Shown here: piece after piece, positions 42,666 through 50,285 of the stretch
Layout: the number at the start of each line of letters is the position of its first letter
Position numbering within the stretch: position 1 is the first letter of the stretch
NCBI GenBank assembly: GCA_964468205.1
Contig: CAYXVG010000019.1
Location: forward strand, 1-64,000
Source of the DNA: CAWELS01 sp964468205
Lineage (GTDB): Bacteria; Acidobacteriota; Terriglobia; Bryobacterales; Bryobacteraceae
Direction: 5' to 3'
Length of the DNA: 64,000 bases
Program-made: the position numbers and the translations under genes
Notes under the pieces: generated by a model
Databases searched by the model: none
What the model saw: only the letters and a program-made list of their open reading frames with translations
Told to the model about the DNA's origin: nothing

Positions 42666-43873
42666 CGCACGAACCTCGCCGCATCCGGGTTGCCCGGGCC
42701 GAAGTGCTTCAACATCACGAGGACCTCGGTCAGGCTCTTGTTGACCACTCGCACCCCCGCCTTCGCCGCGTCCGCCGAGACGAACAATTCGTCTTTCGTC
42801 ATCTCGCCATAACGGATCAGCGTCGGCGTTTCAACGTCGTGCGCTCCAATCGAGCCGTAGCCCTGGGTGACGATCAGGCCGTAGGCCGCGGCGTCGGTGA
42901 GAACGGCCTCCCGTCCCGGCAGGATGGTCAACTCCTTCGCCGAATAGTGGGGCGTGGAATAGACAATCCAGTTCTCCGCGTAGCCGCTGTCGACCATCTT
43001 CTCGGGGTCGTCCACTGGCGCCGGATCGAAGGCATTGTGTTCCGCGAACTCCGGATCCAGGTTCTTCTCCCAATCCAGCATGTCCAGGATATAGTCGAGG
43101 TCGTGATGGTGCTCCTCGGGCACGTCCTTCACTAGCAGGTCCCACGGCACCGGACGGCCTTCCACCAGCGACTGGAACATTCCGAAGACGTCCGAGTTCA
43201 CCTGTGGCTCGTAGGTAACCAGGGAACCGGGAGCGTGCAGCACTCCGGCGTCCACCTGCCAGCCGGAGCCCGGCTTCAGTCTATAGGCGCGGGAGTGGTA
43301 AAGGATTCCGTTGTCCCCCTCGTTCCACCTCTCCAGGCACTTCCGCACGTCGTCCCGCGTGGTGCCGGGATTCAGCCCCATGAAAGTATATGGAAAGTTG
43401 TTGTCCTTCTGGTTGTATTGCGGCGGGAAATAGTAGGCCTCTGGCTTGCCCTTGGCGCCGACCCTTTTGGCGAACTCCTCGTTCTGGTGCATATGGTGCG
43501 GAATCGGCCCCAGGTTGTCGAAGAACTTGCACAGCAGATTGAATCCGCCGTATTCCGGCATTACGTCCGCGCCCAGAAGCTCGTCTCCTACCTCTTCGAC
43601 GGCTTGCTTCAGCAGCACGCGCTTGCCGTTGATGGCGATGTAGGAAAGGCCTTCATCTTCCGGAGTGCCTGGTCCGTTATCTGCATTCGTCGTGGAGGAG
43701 AACCAGCGCTCGTCAATACCTCCCCGATGCGCGCCGAGCGCGTAAAGGTCGCGGGGATCGAGCTTCAGCCGGCCTCCCGGCATCAGGAATGACCGGGGAA
43801 CCCAGCACGGGGCGAGTCTCACGACACCCTCACCGGCCTTCAGGGCATCGCGGACGAGATCGATGTTTGACAT
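42662..43873 (-). CDS. cupin-fold protein, phosphomannose-isomerase-like
   Basis: A 403-residue cytosolic protein I assign only to the cupin superfamily. The first half contains a metal-binding pattern IPHHMHQNEE, and GWQVDAGVLHAPGSLVTYEP looks like the second half of a cupin barrel. A later region (about 290-400) has another barrel-like arrangement (WIVYSTPHYSAKELTILPG and QGYGSIGAHDVETPTL). It resembles type I mannose-6-phosphate isomerase-like proteins of Planctomycetes and Acidobacteria. It is cotranscribed with the TIM-barrel epimerase, so a sugar is a likely substrate (inference). Confidence 0.65.
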   Translation of the reverse strand: MSNIDLVRDALKAGEGVVRLAPCWVPRSFLMPGGRLKLDPRDLYALGAHRGGIDERWFSSTTNADNGPGTPEDEGLSYIAINGKRVLLKQAVEEVGDELLGADVMPEYGGFNLLCKFFDNLGPIPHHMHQNEEFAKRVGAKGKPEAYYFPPQYNQKDNNFPYTFMGLNPGTTRDDVRKCLERWNEGDNGILYHSRAYRLKPGSGWQVDAGVLHAPGSLVTYEPQVNSDVFGMFQSLVEGRPVPWDLLVKDVPEEHHHDLDYILDMLDWEKNLDPEFAEHNAFDPAPVDDPEKMVDSGYAENWIVYSTPHYSAKELTILPGREAVLTDAAAYGLIVTQGYGSIGAHDVETPTLIRYGEMTKDELFVSADAAKAGVRVVNKSLTEVLVMLKHFGPGNPDAARFVR

Positions 43874-43931
43874 GCTTCAAACTCTAATCCACCATCCACT
43901 CAAGATTCAACCCGCCGCGAAAAAATGAGCG

Positions 43932-44807
43932 TCAGCTATAGCTGGTTCCGGTATTGACGATAGGCTGTGTCGCCCGCTCGCCGCAGAGCACAACCAGGAG
44001 GTTGCTCACCATCGCCGCCCGCTGCTCGCCGGCCAGTTCAATAACCTCCCGCTCCTTCAGTTTATCGAGCGCCATTTCCACCATGCCCACCGCGCCTTCC
44101 ACAATCTTCTGGCGCGCTGCGATAATCGCCGACGCCTGCTGCCGTTGCAGCATCGCCGCTGCAATCTCGGGCGCGTAAGCCAGGTGGCTGATTCGCGATT
44201 CCTCGACAACCACGCCCGCCACCTCCAATCGCTCCTGAACCTCGACCTTCAGCCTCTCGGCCACCTCCGCGGTATTCCCGCGCAGCGACATCTCGGCGTC
44301 ATCATGCGTGTCGTAGGTATACGCGGTGGCCAAATTGCGGATCGCCGCTTCACTCTGAACGTGAACATAGTTGACGTAATCGTCCACCTGAAACGCCGCT
44401 TCCGCCGTGTCGACCACCTTCCATACCACTACCGCGGCAATCTCGATCGGGTTCCCGTCCTGGTCGTTCACCTTCATTTTGCTCGTCTCGAAGTTCCGTA
44501 CCCGCAGCGAGACTGGCTTCTTGGAATAGAACGGATTCGCCCAGCGCAAACCGGGATCCTTTACCGTACCCACGTAGCGCCCGAACAACTGCAGCACCAC
44601 TCCCTGGTTCGGCTGCACCGTAAAGAGGCCCACCAAGCCAAGAATGGATGCCACAAGAATCGCGATACGCAGGACAATCCCTACAACGATCGCATCCGGC
44701 TGAGCCCGGATCACCATCACAAGGCTCGCGATGTCCCCTACGATCACGAGCAGTAATACTAAGAGCACGGCTATCCCGGACGGGGCCCTGCGAACAGTCT
44801 CTTTCAT
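43932..44807 (-). CDS. SPFH/band-7 domain membrane protein
   Basis: Membrane protein of 291 residues. Two N-terminal hydrophobic segments (SGIAVLLVLLLVIVGDIASL and VLRIAILVASILGLVGLF) lead into an SPFH/prohibitin domain (about 60-240) with VQPNQGVVLQLFGRYVGTV, LRWANPFY and VRNFETSKMKVNDQDGNPIE. It ends in a coiled-coil-like region, MLQRQQASAIIAARQKIVEG, as in stomatin-like proteins. It probably assembles membrane microdomains. GGAGG seven nt before the ATG gives a strong ribosome binding site. No NfeD partner gene is adjacent. Confidence 0.9.
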   Translation of the reverse strand: MKETVRRAPSGIAVLLVLLLVIVGDIASLVMVIRAQPDAIVVGIVLRIAILVASILGLVGLFTVQPNQGVVLQLFGRYVGTVKDPGLRWANPFYSKKPVSLRVRNFETSKMKVNDQDGNPIEIAAVVVWKVVDTAEAAFQVDDYVNYVHVQSEAAIRNLATAYTYDTHDDAEMSLRGNTAEVAERLKVEVQERLEVAGVVVEESRISHLAYAPEIAAAMLQRQQASAIIAARQKIVEGAVGMVEMALDKLKEREVIELAGEQRAAMVSNLLVVLCGERATQPIVNTGTSYS

Positions 44808-44921
44808 CTTTCGCCTCCAGACAATATCTGAAACGGGTGGCTACGTGATATCGCTCGCAATACGTGCCAGCGTGCCTTCGGGCGTCATCCCGCTATCATG
44901 GTCAGCGGAAGCCAAACGCCG

Positions 44922-46667
44922 ATGGACGCCCAAGCGATTCCAAGAGCTCCGCAATCCATACGTTCGCTCTGTCGCGATTCTTACCCCGATCTTCTCTTCC
45001 TTCTTTCTCTCGACTGGATAGCGCACTTCTGGCACTACTACCGCTTCGGCCTCTATGAAGACGACTGGTACTTCAACACCGGACCCTACAACTGGAGCGC
45101 TGAGGTCTGGTTTGACCTGATGTGGAAGCAGATCGCCGAGCTGGTTTTCGGCCGGCCGCTAGAAATTCTGCTCCTGTACGTCAACGGCTATATTGGCTAC
45201 GCGCTCGACAGCGTTGCCGTCCTGTACGTCATCGCGTACGCTTTCTCCGCGCTCATGACCGCTCTGGTCTACCTGGTTCTCCGCCAGTGTTTCCCCCGTC
45301 ACCTTGCGCTGCTCGCCGCCACGTTCTTCGTGCTGTCCCCGCTGACCACCGTCCGCCAGTTCCTCAACACCGCCTATAAAATGGCGCCATCCTACGTCTT
45401 TGCCTTGGCCGGGATCCTGGCCTACCAGCGGCGGCGCCTTTGGCTCGCATACCCGCTGGGCGCCCTGACGCTCCTCACCTACGAGTGGCTCTTCCTGGTC
45501 TTCCTTGGAGCACCGCTACTCGATCGGGCTGAACCGCTCCTGAGCCGGCGCACCGTTCGTCACTTCGTCATCTGTGTTGCCATTCTCGCTGCCGTCGCCG
45601 GTTTTCGATCTGTGATTGGCGAAACGCGCGTCATGACAGAGTTGCCCGGCCCGCTCGATCTCGTGGTGAGTGCCATCCGCTCCACGGCGCTTCATCTTGT
45701 CAATATCCCCCTGCTGTTTCTGAACGGAGCGTGGCTGGCACTGGTAGAGGGAACGGGGAAGGGGCTCCTCTTCGGAATCGTTGCCGCGGTCTGGTTCCTG
45801 TGGCTTGGATGGTTTCGGCACGATCCCGGGACGCCGCCCGCCGGCACTGGTTGGCTTGCCCCGCAAAGGGCGATCTTCTCCGGTTCGGTGCTGGCGCTCC
45901 TGGGCTTAGGGCTTTCCTTCATAGTCGCTCCCGGCGCCACGCTCGAATCGCTGAAGTCCACTGGGCGCGGCACTCGCATCTTCGGCCCGGCCGAGTTCGG
46001 CGTCGCCATTGCCCTGGCTGGATTCTGCTCGCTTCTCTGGCGGAGATGGCCCGCCAAGAAAGCGAGAATCGCTCTCGGAGCCGGCGGACTGGCCTTCATT
46101 GTTCTGCTCGTGGTCTTTCAGTTCGTGGTCCAACGCGACTACATCCAGGCTTGGGAGAAACAACGTCAGATGCTGGCCCAGATCATCGAGCAATCGCCGG
46201 ATCTCCATGAGGATTCCACAATCATTGTGCGGATGGTCCCGCGAAAGCCGCGCCTCTTCCAGTCCAACGGGCGCTATCTCTCTATTGGGGAAGAGCGGAT
46301 GATGTTCCACTGGGCGCCGTACTTCCTTTTCCAGCTTGGCGAACCGGCTCCAGATCTGTATCTGCTCTACCGCGACGACTGGCCGCAAGACCTCGAAGCC
46401 ACCGGCGGCGGCCGTCTCCGCTGGACCGCGAAACCGCTGGCTCGATTCTTCAGCTTTCAGGACAACCCAATCACCCCCGGGCGGCTGATCCTGTTCCGCG
46501 AGTCTCCGTCCGGCGATCTGACGCGGAACACCACGCCTGTGTTCGCCGCCGGCCTGGAATTGACACAACCGCGGCGCAAGGTATCGCGCTCCGCATGGGA
46601 ATCCCTGGACACGTCCCGCCTGTTCCAGCACGTTTTCCCGAATGGGCCGCCCACTTCCACTCGCTAG
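44922..46667 (+). CDS. polytopic membrane protein, GT-C glycosyltransferase-like
   Basis: Integral membrane protein of about 581 residues with roughly ten predicted helices. The first periplasmic loop holds the acidic pair GLYEDDWYFNTG, a placement like that of ArnT/PMT-type GT-C lipid-linked glycosyltransferases. Later helices include LALLAATFFVLSPLTTVR and AGILAYQRRRLWLAYPLGAL. A soluble periplasmic region occupies about 430-581. Its acceptor is unknown. I start at the ATG at 44922; the frame reaches back to 44898. TAG at 46665-46667 is also the first half of a -10 hexamer for the following gene. Confidence 0.7.
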   Translation: MDAQAIPRAPQSIRSLCRDSYPDLLFLLSLDWIAHFWHYYRFGLYEDDWYFNTGPYNWSAEVWFDLMWKQIAELVFGRPLEILLLYVNGYIGYALDSVAVLYVIAYAFSALMTALVYLVLRQCFPRHLALLAATFFVLSPLTTVRQFLNTAYKMAPSYVFALAGILAYQRRRLWLAYPLGALTLLTYEWLFLVFLGAPLLDRAEPLLSRRTVRHFVICVAILAAVAGFRSVIGETRVMTELPGPLDLVVSAIRSTALHLVNIPLLFLNGAWLALVEGTGKGLLFGIVAAVWFLWLGWFRHDPGTPPAGTGWLAPQRAIFSGSVLALLGLGLSFIVAPGATLESLKSTGRGTRIFGPAEFGVAIALAGFCSLLWRRWPAKKARIALGAGGLAFIVLLVVFQFVVQRDYIQAWEKQRQMLAQIIEQSPDLHEDSTIIVRMVPRKPRLFQSNGRYLSIGEERMMFHWAPYFLFQLGEPAPDLYLLYRDDWPQDLEATGGGRLRWTAKPLARFFSFQDNPITPGRLILFRESPSGDLTRNTTPVFAAGLELTQPRRKVSRSAWESLDTSRLFQHVFPNGPPTSTR

Positions 46668-46670
46668 AAT
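46665..46670 (+). promoter_or_regulatory. -10 TAGAAT fused to the upstream stop codon
   Basis: The TAG stop of the membrane protein forms the first half of TAGAAT. Nine nt separate it from the GTG start of the UroD-family gene, leaving a leader of zero to three nt. Confidence 0.45.
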
Positions 46671-46679
46671 AGAGGGACA

Positions 46680-47744
46680 GTGGATCAAGACTTCTACCAC
46701 CGGATCGCGGCGTCAGGCCAGCGCATGCCAATCGGAACAGACCTTGTTCTCTTTGAAGAACCCGACCCGGAGGAGGCTCGCCACGATGGCGAGCGGCTTG
46801 GCCGCGTCATCGAAGCCGCCGCCCGCCGCTACGGAACACCTCTTGCGGTTCCCCTGATGGACCTGCGTCTCGAAAAGGCGGACCTGTTGATCCGGCTTGG
46901 AGTCGAAGCGCAGAAGACGGGACTCTATCACTTCGAGGAACCTCCGGGAGAGGAGCAATTGGAAGCCGCTAGGCGGACCAGCGCCGCCCCGTTTCCCGCC
47001 GCCAGCCAAGCCCACCTCGACGCCATCCGCTTTATTGCCGCGCGCACGGATCTGCTTCCGGTCGGAATGCTGATCGGACCGTTCTCCCTGATGACGAAAC
47101 TGCTATCCGACCCGATCGTCGCCGTGGCCATGGCCGGCCTGGGTCTCACGGCCGCGGAAGACGAGAGCGTCAAGTTGGCGGAACAAGCCCTGGAACTGGC
47201 CGAAGGCGCCATCGCCCGCTCGCTCGCCGCGCAGATCGAGGCCGGAGCAAAAGCCGTCATCGTCTGTGAACCGGCCGCCAACGTGGTCTACATTTCGCCG
47301 AATATGCTGACCGGGGACTCCGATATCTTCGAGCGCTACGTGATGGAGCCGAACCGGCGGCTGCGCCGGCAGATGGCGGCCGCCGGCGTGGATCTCATCT
47401 TTCACGACTGCGGCGAACTCAACGACAGTATGGTGGAACGGTTCGCCAAGGGACTCGATCCCGCCATCATGAGCTTCGGGGGATCGCGGATCCTCTGGGA
47501 AGACGCACGCCTCATTCCGAAACACATTGTCCTCTTTGGTAACCTGCCGACCAAAACCTTCTACTCAGACGCGCAGATGCCCGAAGCGGAGGTGCGGCGG
47601 CGCACTTGCGAACTGTTGCACAAAATGCGTGGCGCCGGCCACCCCTTCATCTTGGGCTCCGAATGCGATGTGCTCCACGTGCCGGACGCGGCCGAGACGA
47701 TCAAGCGCAAAGTTGAAGTAATGCTTACCTGTTCGTGCGGCTGA
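46680..47744 (+). CDS. UroD-family methyltransferase-like protein
   Basis: Third UroD-family paralogue in the window, 354 residues, with no HemE N-terminal signature. A zinc-type H-x-C site is present at His242-Cys244 (IFHDCGELN) with a third ligand candidate at Cys329 (GSECDVLH), as in MtaA/CmuA-type methyltransferases. The C-terminal CSCG adds two cysteines. Start is GTG at 46680. It stands apart from the corrinoid operon 6 kb upstream; its partner corrinoid protein is unknown. It overlaps the 3' end of the convergent eIF2B-like gene by 20 nt. Confidence 0.75.
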   Translation: MDQDFYHRIAASGQRMPIGTDLVLFEEPDPEEARHDGERLGRVIEAAARRYGTPLAVPLMDLRLEKADLLIRLGVEAQKTGLYHFEEPPGEEQLEAARRTSAAPFPAASQAHLDAIRFIAARTDLLPVGMLIGPFSLMTKLLSDPIVAVAMAGLGLTAAEDESVKLAEQALELAEGAIARSLAAQIEAGAKAVIVCEPAANVVYISPNMLTGDSDIFERYVMEPNRRLRRQMAAAGVDLIFHDCGELNDSMVERFAKGLDPAIMSFGGSRILWEDARLIPKHIVLFGNLPTKTFYSDAQMPEAEVRRRTCELLHKMRGAGHPFILGSECDVLHVPDAAETIKRKVEVMLTCSCG

Positions 47745-48657
47745 GGAGTTCAGGGTGTGCCCGCTCCGGCAGCAACGCCCGAATCTCCGCGGGCGCGAGA
47801 ATCGCGGCCTCCGTGACAACCCCGCGCACCAAATCGAGCGGCGTCGTTTCAAAGTAACGGTTGTCAACGAGGATTCCGGCCATGTCCGCTGATACGATCT
47901 CGTCAGCGGGCCTCGACCGCTCCGGTGTCGCCGTCCAGCCTCGCGGAAGGAACTTTTGCGTCCCGCAGAGCACGTATAGCGGCCGGCCGCGTTCCCGGGC
48001 CGCCAAGGCGAGAAGCGCGGTCCCGGTCTTGTTCACGAATCCGTCTGCCATAACGCTGTCGGCGCCGCACATCACCAGGTCCGCCCGATTCATCACCCGG
48101 TAGACCGAGGCGTCCGTAACCACGGTCACCTCGATTCCAGTCTCGTGAAGCCGCCGCGCCAGCGAGATGCCTTCGCCGGCCGGCCGCGATTCGGTGCAGA
48201 TCACGTTCAAACTCTTCCTCGTGCGCGCCGCTGCCGTCAGCCCGTCCAGCACGGTTCGCGAGTATGAGTGGGTAAGCACCGTCATGTCCTCTTCGACCAA
48301 TCCCGCCGCGCGCTTCGCGATCCGTTCTCCGGCCGCTGCCAGCGACTTCACAAACCCTCCGCATATCTTCGCGGCGCTTTCTCCGCCATCGAGCCCCTTG
48401 AGAACCATGTCTGCCAGGTTCACCATTGGCGCCATTGTCGGCTGCGCTCGCACGGCGGCGAGGCACACCGCCCGGGTATAGGAGGGGACGTGAGAAGCCG
48501 CCCGGACAACTTCCGCCGCCCGGCATACCAGATCCACGGCTCCGCTCGTGTTGTCCGCCCGAATCGCCACAAGCTCCCGCTCCAGTTCCACCGGCAGCTT
48601 CGGCTCACTCCCGGCCTTCCCGGCCCCAGACGGACCATTCGCACTTCGACTCGGCAT
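47725..48657 (-). CDS. eIF2B-alpha/MtnA-family isomerase-like protein
   Basis: About 310 residues of the translation initiation factor 2B/MtnA/R15P-isomerase family. The family core is seen in MCGADSVMADGFVNKTGTAL (bearing the N-K-x-G-T motif), VLTHSYSRTVLDGL, and VICTESRPAGEGISLARRL. Bacterial members isomerise aldose-1-phosphates such as methylthioribose-1-phosphate or ribose-1,5-bisphosphate. The C-terminal region (VDNRYFETTPLDLVRGVVTE) matches. The ATG at 48657 is chosen; the open frame extends to 48756 but would overlap the divergent gene. Which sugar phosphate it uses is unclear. Confidence 0.8.
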   Translation of the reverse strand: MPSRSANGPSGAGKAGSEPKLPVELERELVAIRADNTSGAVDLVCRAAEVVRAASHVPSYTRAVCLAAVRAQPTMAPMVNLADMVLKGLDGGESAAKICGGFVKSLAAAGERIAKRAAGLVEEDMTVLTHSYSRTVLDGLTAAARTRKSLNVICTESRPAGEGISLARRLHETGIEVTVVTDASVYRVMNRADLVMCGADSVMADGFVNKTGTALLALAARERGRPLYVLCGTQKFLPRGWTATPERSRPADEIVSADMAGILVDNRYFETTPLDLVRGVVTEAAILAPAEIRALLPERAHPELLSRTNR

Positions 48658-48673
48658 CTGCTTTGATAGTCGC

Positions 48674-49780
48674 ATGACCATAACCGTGCCGACGCTGCTT
48701 CTCGATGAAGAGAAGTGCCTCGCCAACATCGCCCGCATGGCCGCCAAGGCACGCAACAGCGGCGTTATCTTCCGGCCTCATTTCAAGACTCATCAATCTC
48801 ACGAGGTCGGCCGCTGGCTGCGCGATGAGGGCGTCGAAAGGATCACGGTGTCGTCGTTTCGCATGGCCGAGTATTTTGCCCAGGACGGCTGGCGCGACAT
48901 CACCGTCGCCTTTCCGGTGAACGTACTCGAAACGGACCGCATCAACCGCCTCGCCAGCTACATCCAGCTAAACATTCTGGTCGAGTCGGTCGAGGCCGTC
49001 GAAGAACTCGGAGCCAGCCTCGAGTACCCGATTGCCTACTTCCTGAAAATCGACCTGGGCTATCACCGGACTGGAATCGCCCCGGATGACGGCGGCCTGA
49101 TCGGCCGCATTCTCACCGCCGCTGGTAGATTCCCCATGCTGCGGTTCGCAGGCCTTCTGGGACACGCCGGCCAGACCTACAAAGTCCGCGGCCGCGATAT
49201 CGTGGACCGGATCTACCACGAGAGCGTGAAGCTCATAAGAGACCTCAAGCAGCGCTACGCCCAGGATTACCCCTCCATCATCGCCTCCATCGGCGACACT
49301 CCCTGCTGCAGCGTATTGGAACGTTTCTCGGAAGTGGATGAAATCAGGCCCGGCAACTTCGTCTTCTACGACTTGGCGCAGCGCGATATCGGATCATGTG
49401 GCCTCGAAGAGATCGCCGTGGCGCTCGCCTGCCCGGTGGTGGCTGTCCACCCCAGCCGAAACGAAGTGGTCCTCTACGGAGGTGCGATCCATCTTTCCAA
49501 GGATCGCTCCACTCTCGCGGATGGAACCGAGTACTTCGGCTTGGTGGCCGCGCTGCAACCGGATGGCTGGAAGATCCCGGCCGGCGACGCGCCCATTGTG
49601 AAGTCTCTCTCCCAAGAGCACGGAATCGTAGCCGGCAACTCGCACTTCGTGAAGTCGGTTAAGGTCGGCGATATCGTCGCCGTCCTTCCCATTCACTCTT
49701 GCCTCACGGCTAATCTGATGAACGGTTACTGGACGCTCGACGGCCGCCGGATTGACTGTCTCCGGTTGCCGGACATCTGA
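48674..49780 (+). CDS. D-serine dehydratase/D-threonine aldolase-like PLP enzyme
   Basis: Fold type III PLP enzyme (alanine racemase N-terminal barrel), 368 residues, related to eukaryotic-type D-serine dehydratase (DSD1) and D-threonine aldolase. The PLP lysine is in FRPHFKTHQSHEVGRWL near residue 38. Zinc ligands H-x-C appear near the C-terminus in LPIHSCLTANLM, as in DSD. Intervening segments include ILVESVEAVEELG and SIGDTPCCSVLERFSEVDE. Substrate could be D-serine, D-threonine or a 3-hydroxy-aspartate. Divergent from the eIF2B-like gene with only 16 nt between the start codons. Confidence 0.85.
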   Translation: MTITVPTLLLDEEKCLANIARMAAKARNSGVIFRPHFKTHQSHEVGRWLRDEGVERITVSSFRMAEYFAQDGWRDITVAFPVNVLETDRINRLASYIQLNILVESVEAVEELGASLEYPIAYFLKIDLGYHRTGIAPDDGGLIGRILTAAGRFPMLRFAGLLGHAGQTYKVRGRDIVDRIYHESVKLIRDLKQRYAQDYPSIIASIGDTPCCSVLERFSEVDEIRPGNFVFYDLAQRDIGSCGLEEIAVALACPVVAVHPSRNEVVLYGGAIHLSKDRSTLADGTEYFGLVAALQPDGWKIPAGDAPIVKSLSQEHGIVAGNSHFVKSVKVGDIVAVLPIHSCLTANLMNGYWTLDGRRIDCLRLPDI

Positions 49781-49788
49781 TTCGATCG

Positions 49789-50049
49789 CTAGCTCGCGGC
49801 CGCCCCGCGCGCTTTCGGCCGCCGCTGGGAAACCGTCTGCTCACGAAGCCTGGCCCGGAGACACGCAAATTCACTCCGGGAACAGCCCATCGCCGCCATG
49901 ACGCTCCGCTCGTCCTGCCCATGAACGTAATAACGGATCAACATCTCCAGCTCCCGCTTGGAGCATCCCGCCAGCAAAACGGCAAGCCTTCGCGACATCG
50001 ACACCACCCGGTCATGCGCGGCGGGCCCAAAGGCAGCTCGATCCTTCAT
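49789..50049 (-). CDS. small sigma-region-4-like HTH protein
   Basis: An 86-residue protein with one domain resembling region 4 of sigma-70 factors or a LuxR-like helix-turn-helix: LLAGCSKRELEMLIRYYVHG, then QDERSVMAAMGCSRSEFACL, then RARLRE. It lacks region 2, so it cannot be a complete sigma factor. It may be a DNA-binding regulator or a fragment. It lies head-to-head with the sulfatase-fold gene, separated by a 236-nt region that holds a nested hairpin. Confidence 0.6.
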   Translation of the reverse strand: MKDRAAFGPAAHDRVVSMSRRLAVLLAGCSKRELEMLIRYYVHGQDERSVMAAMGCSRSEFACLRARLREQTVSQRRPKARGAAAS

Positions 50050-50138
50050 CTACAAAATCTCCTCGTTATGTCCACTGGCCCTCGCGGGGAGTGGCAATGG
50101 TCCAGGAACCACAGTCGTTGGGTTACCTAAGGTAGTGC

Positions 50139-50193
50139 CCTGAGAACAGTAAAAATCGCCCCTAATATCGGATTTTTCCGAATGGTACTCAGG
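50139..50193. terminator. nested inverted repeat with A/T-rich inner stem
   Basis: Outer arms CCTGAG (50139-50144) and CTCAGG (50188-50193) enclose inner arms AAAAATC (50151-50157) and GATTTTT (50171-50177) around a 13-nt loop. The inner stem ends in TTTTT on either strand, so it could terminate transcripts from both sides or fold as part of a small RNA. Direct repeats GGTACT (50184, 50201) follow. Confidence 0.4.
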
Positions 50194-50272
50194 CGCCTGC
50201 GGTACTAGCGCATCGGCCGCTTCCGCCCGGAACTCGGTCTCGGGAGATTTGGGGTTCACCACCAGCCTCCGG

Positions 50273-50278
50273 TAAACT
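50273..50278 (+). promoter_or_regulatory. possible -10 TAAACT
   Basis: TAAACT, a 4/6 match to TATAAT, lies seven nt before the ATG of the sulfatase-fold gene, the same arrangement as at the other leaderless candidates. No ribosome binding site is visible. Confidence 0.3.
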
Positions 50279-50285
50279 GTTCGTA

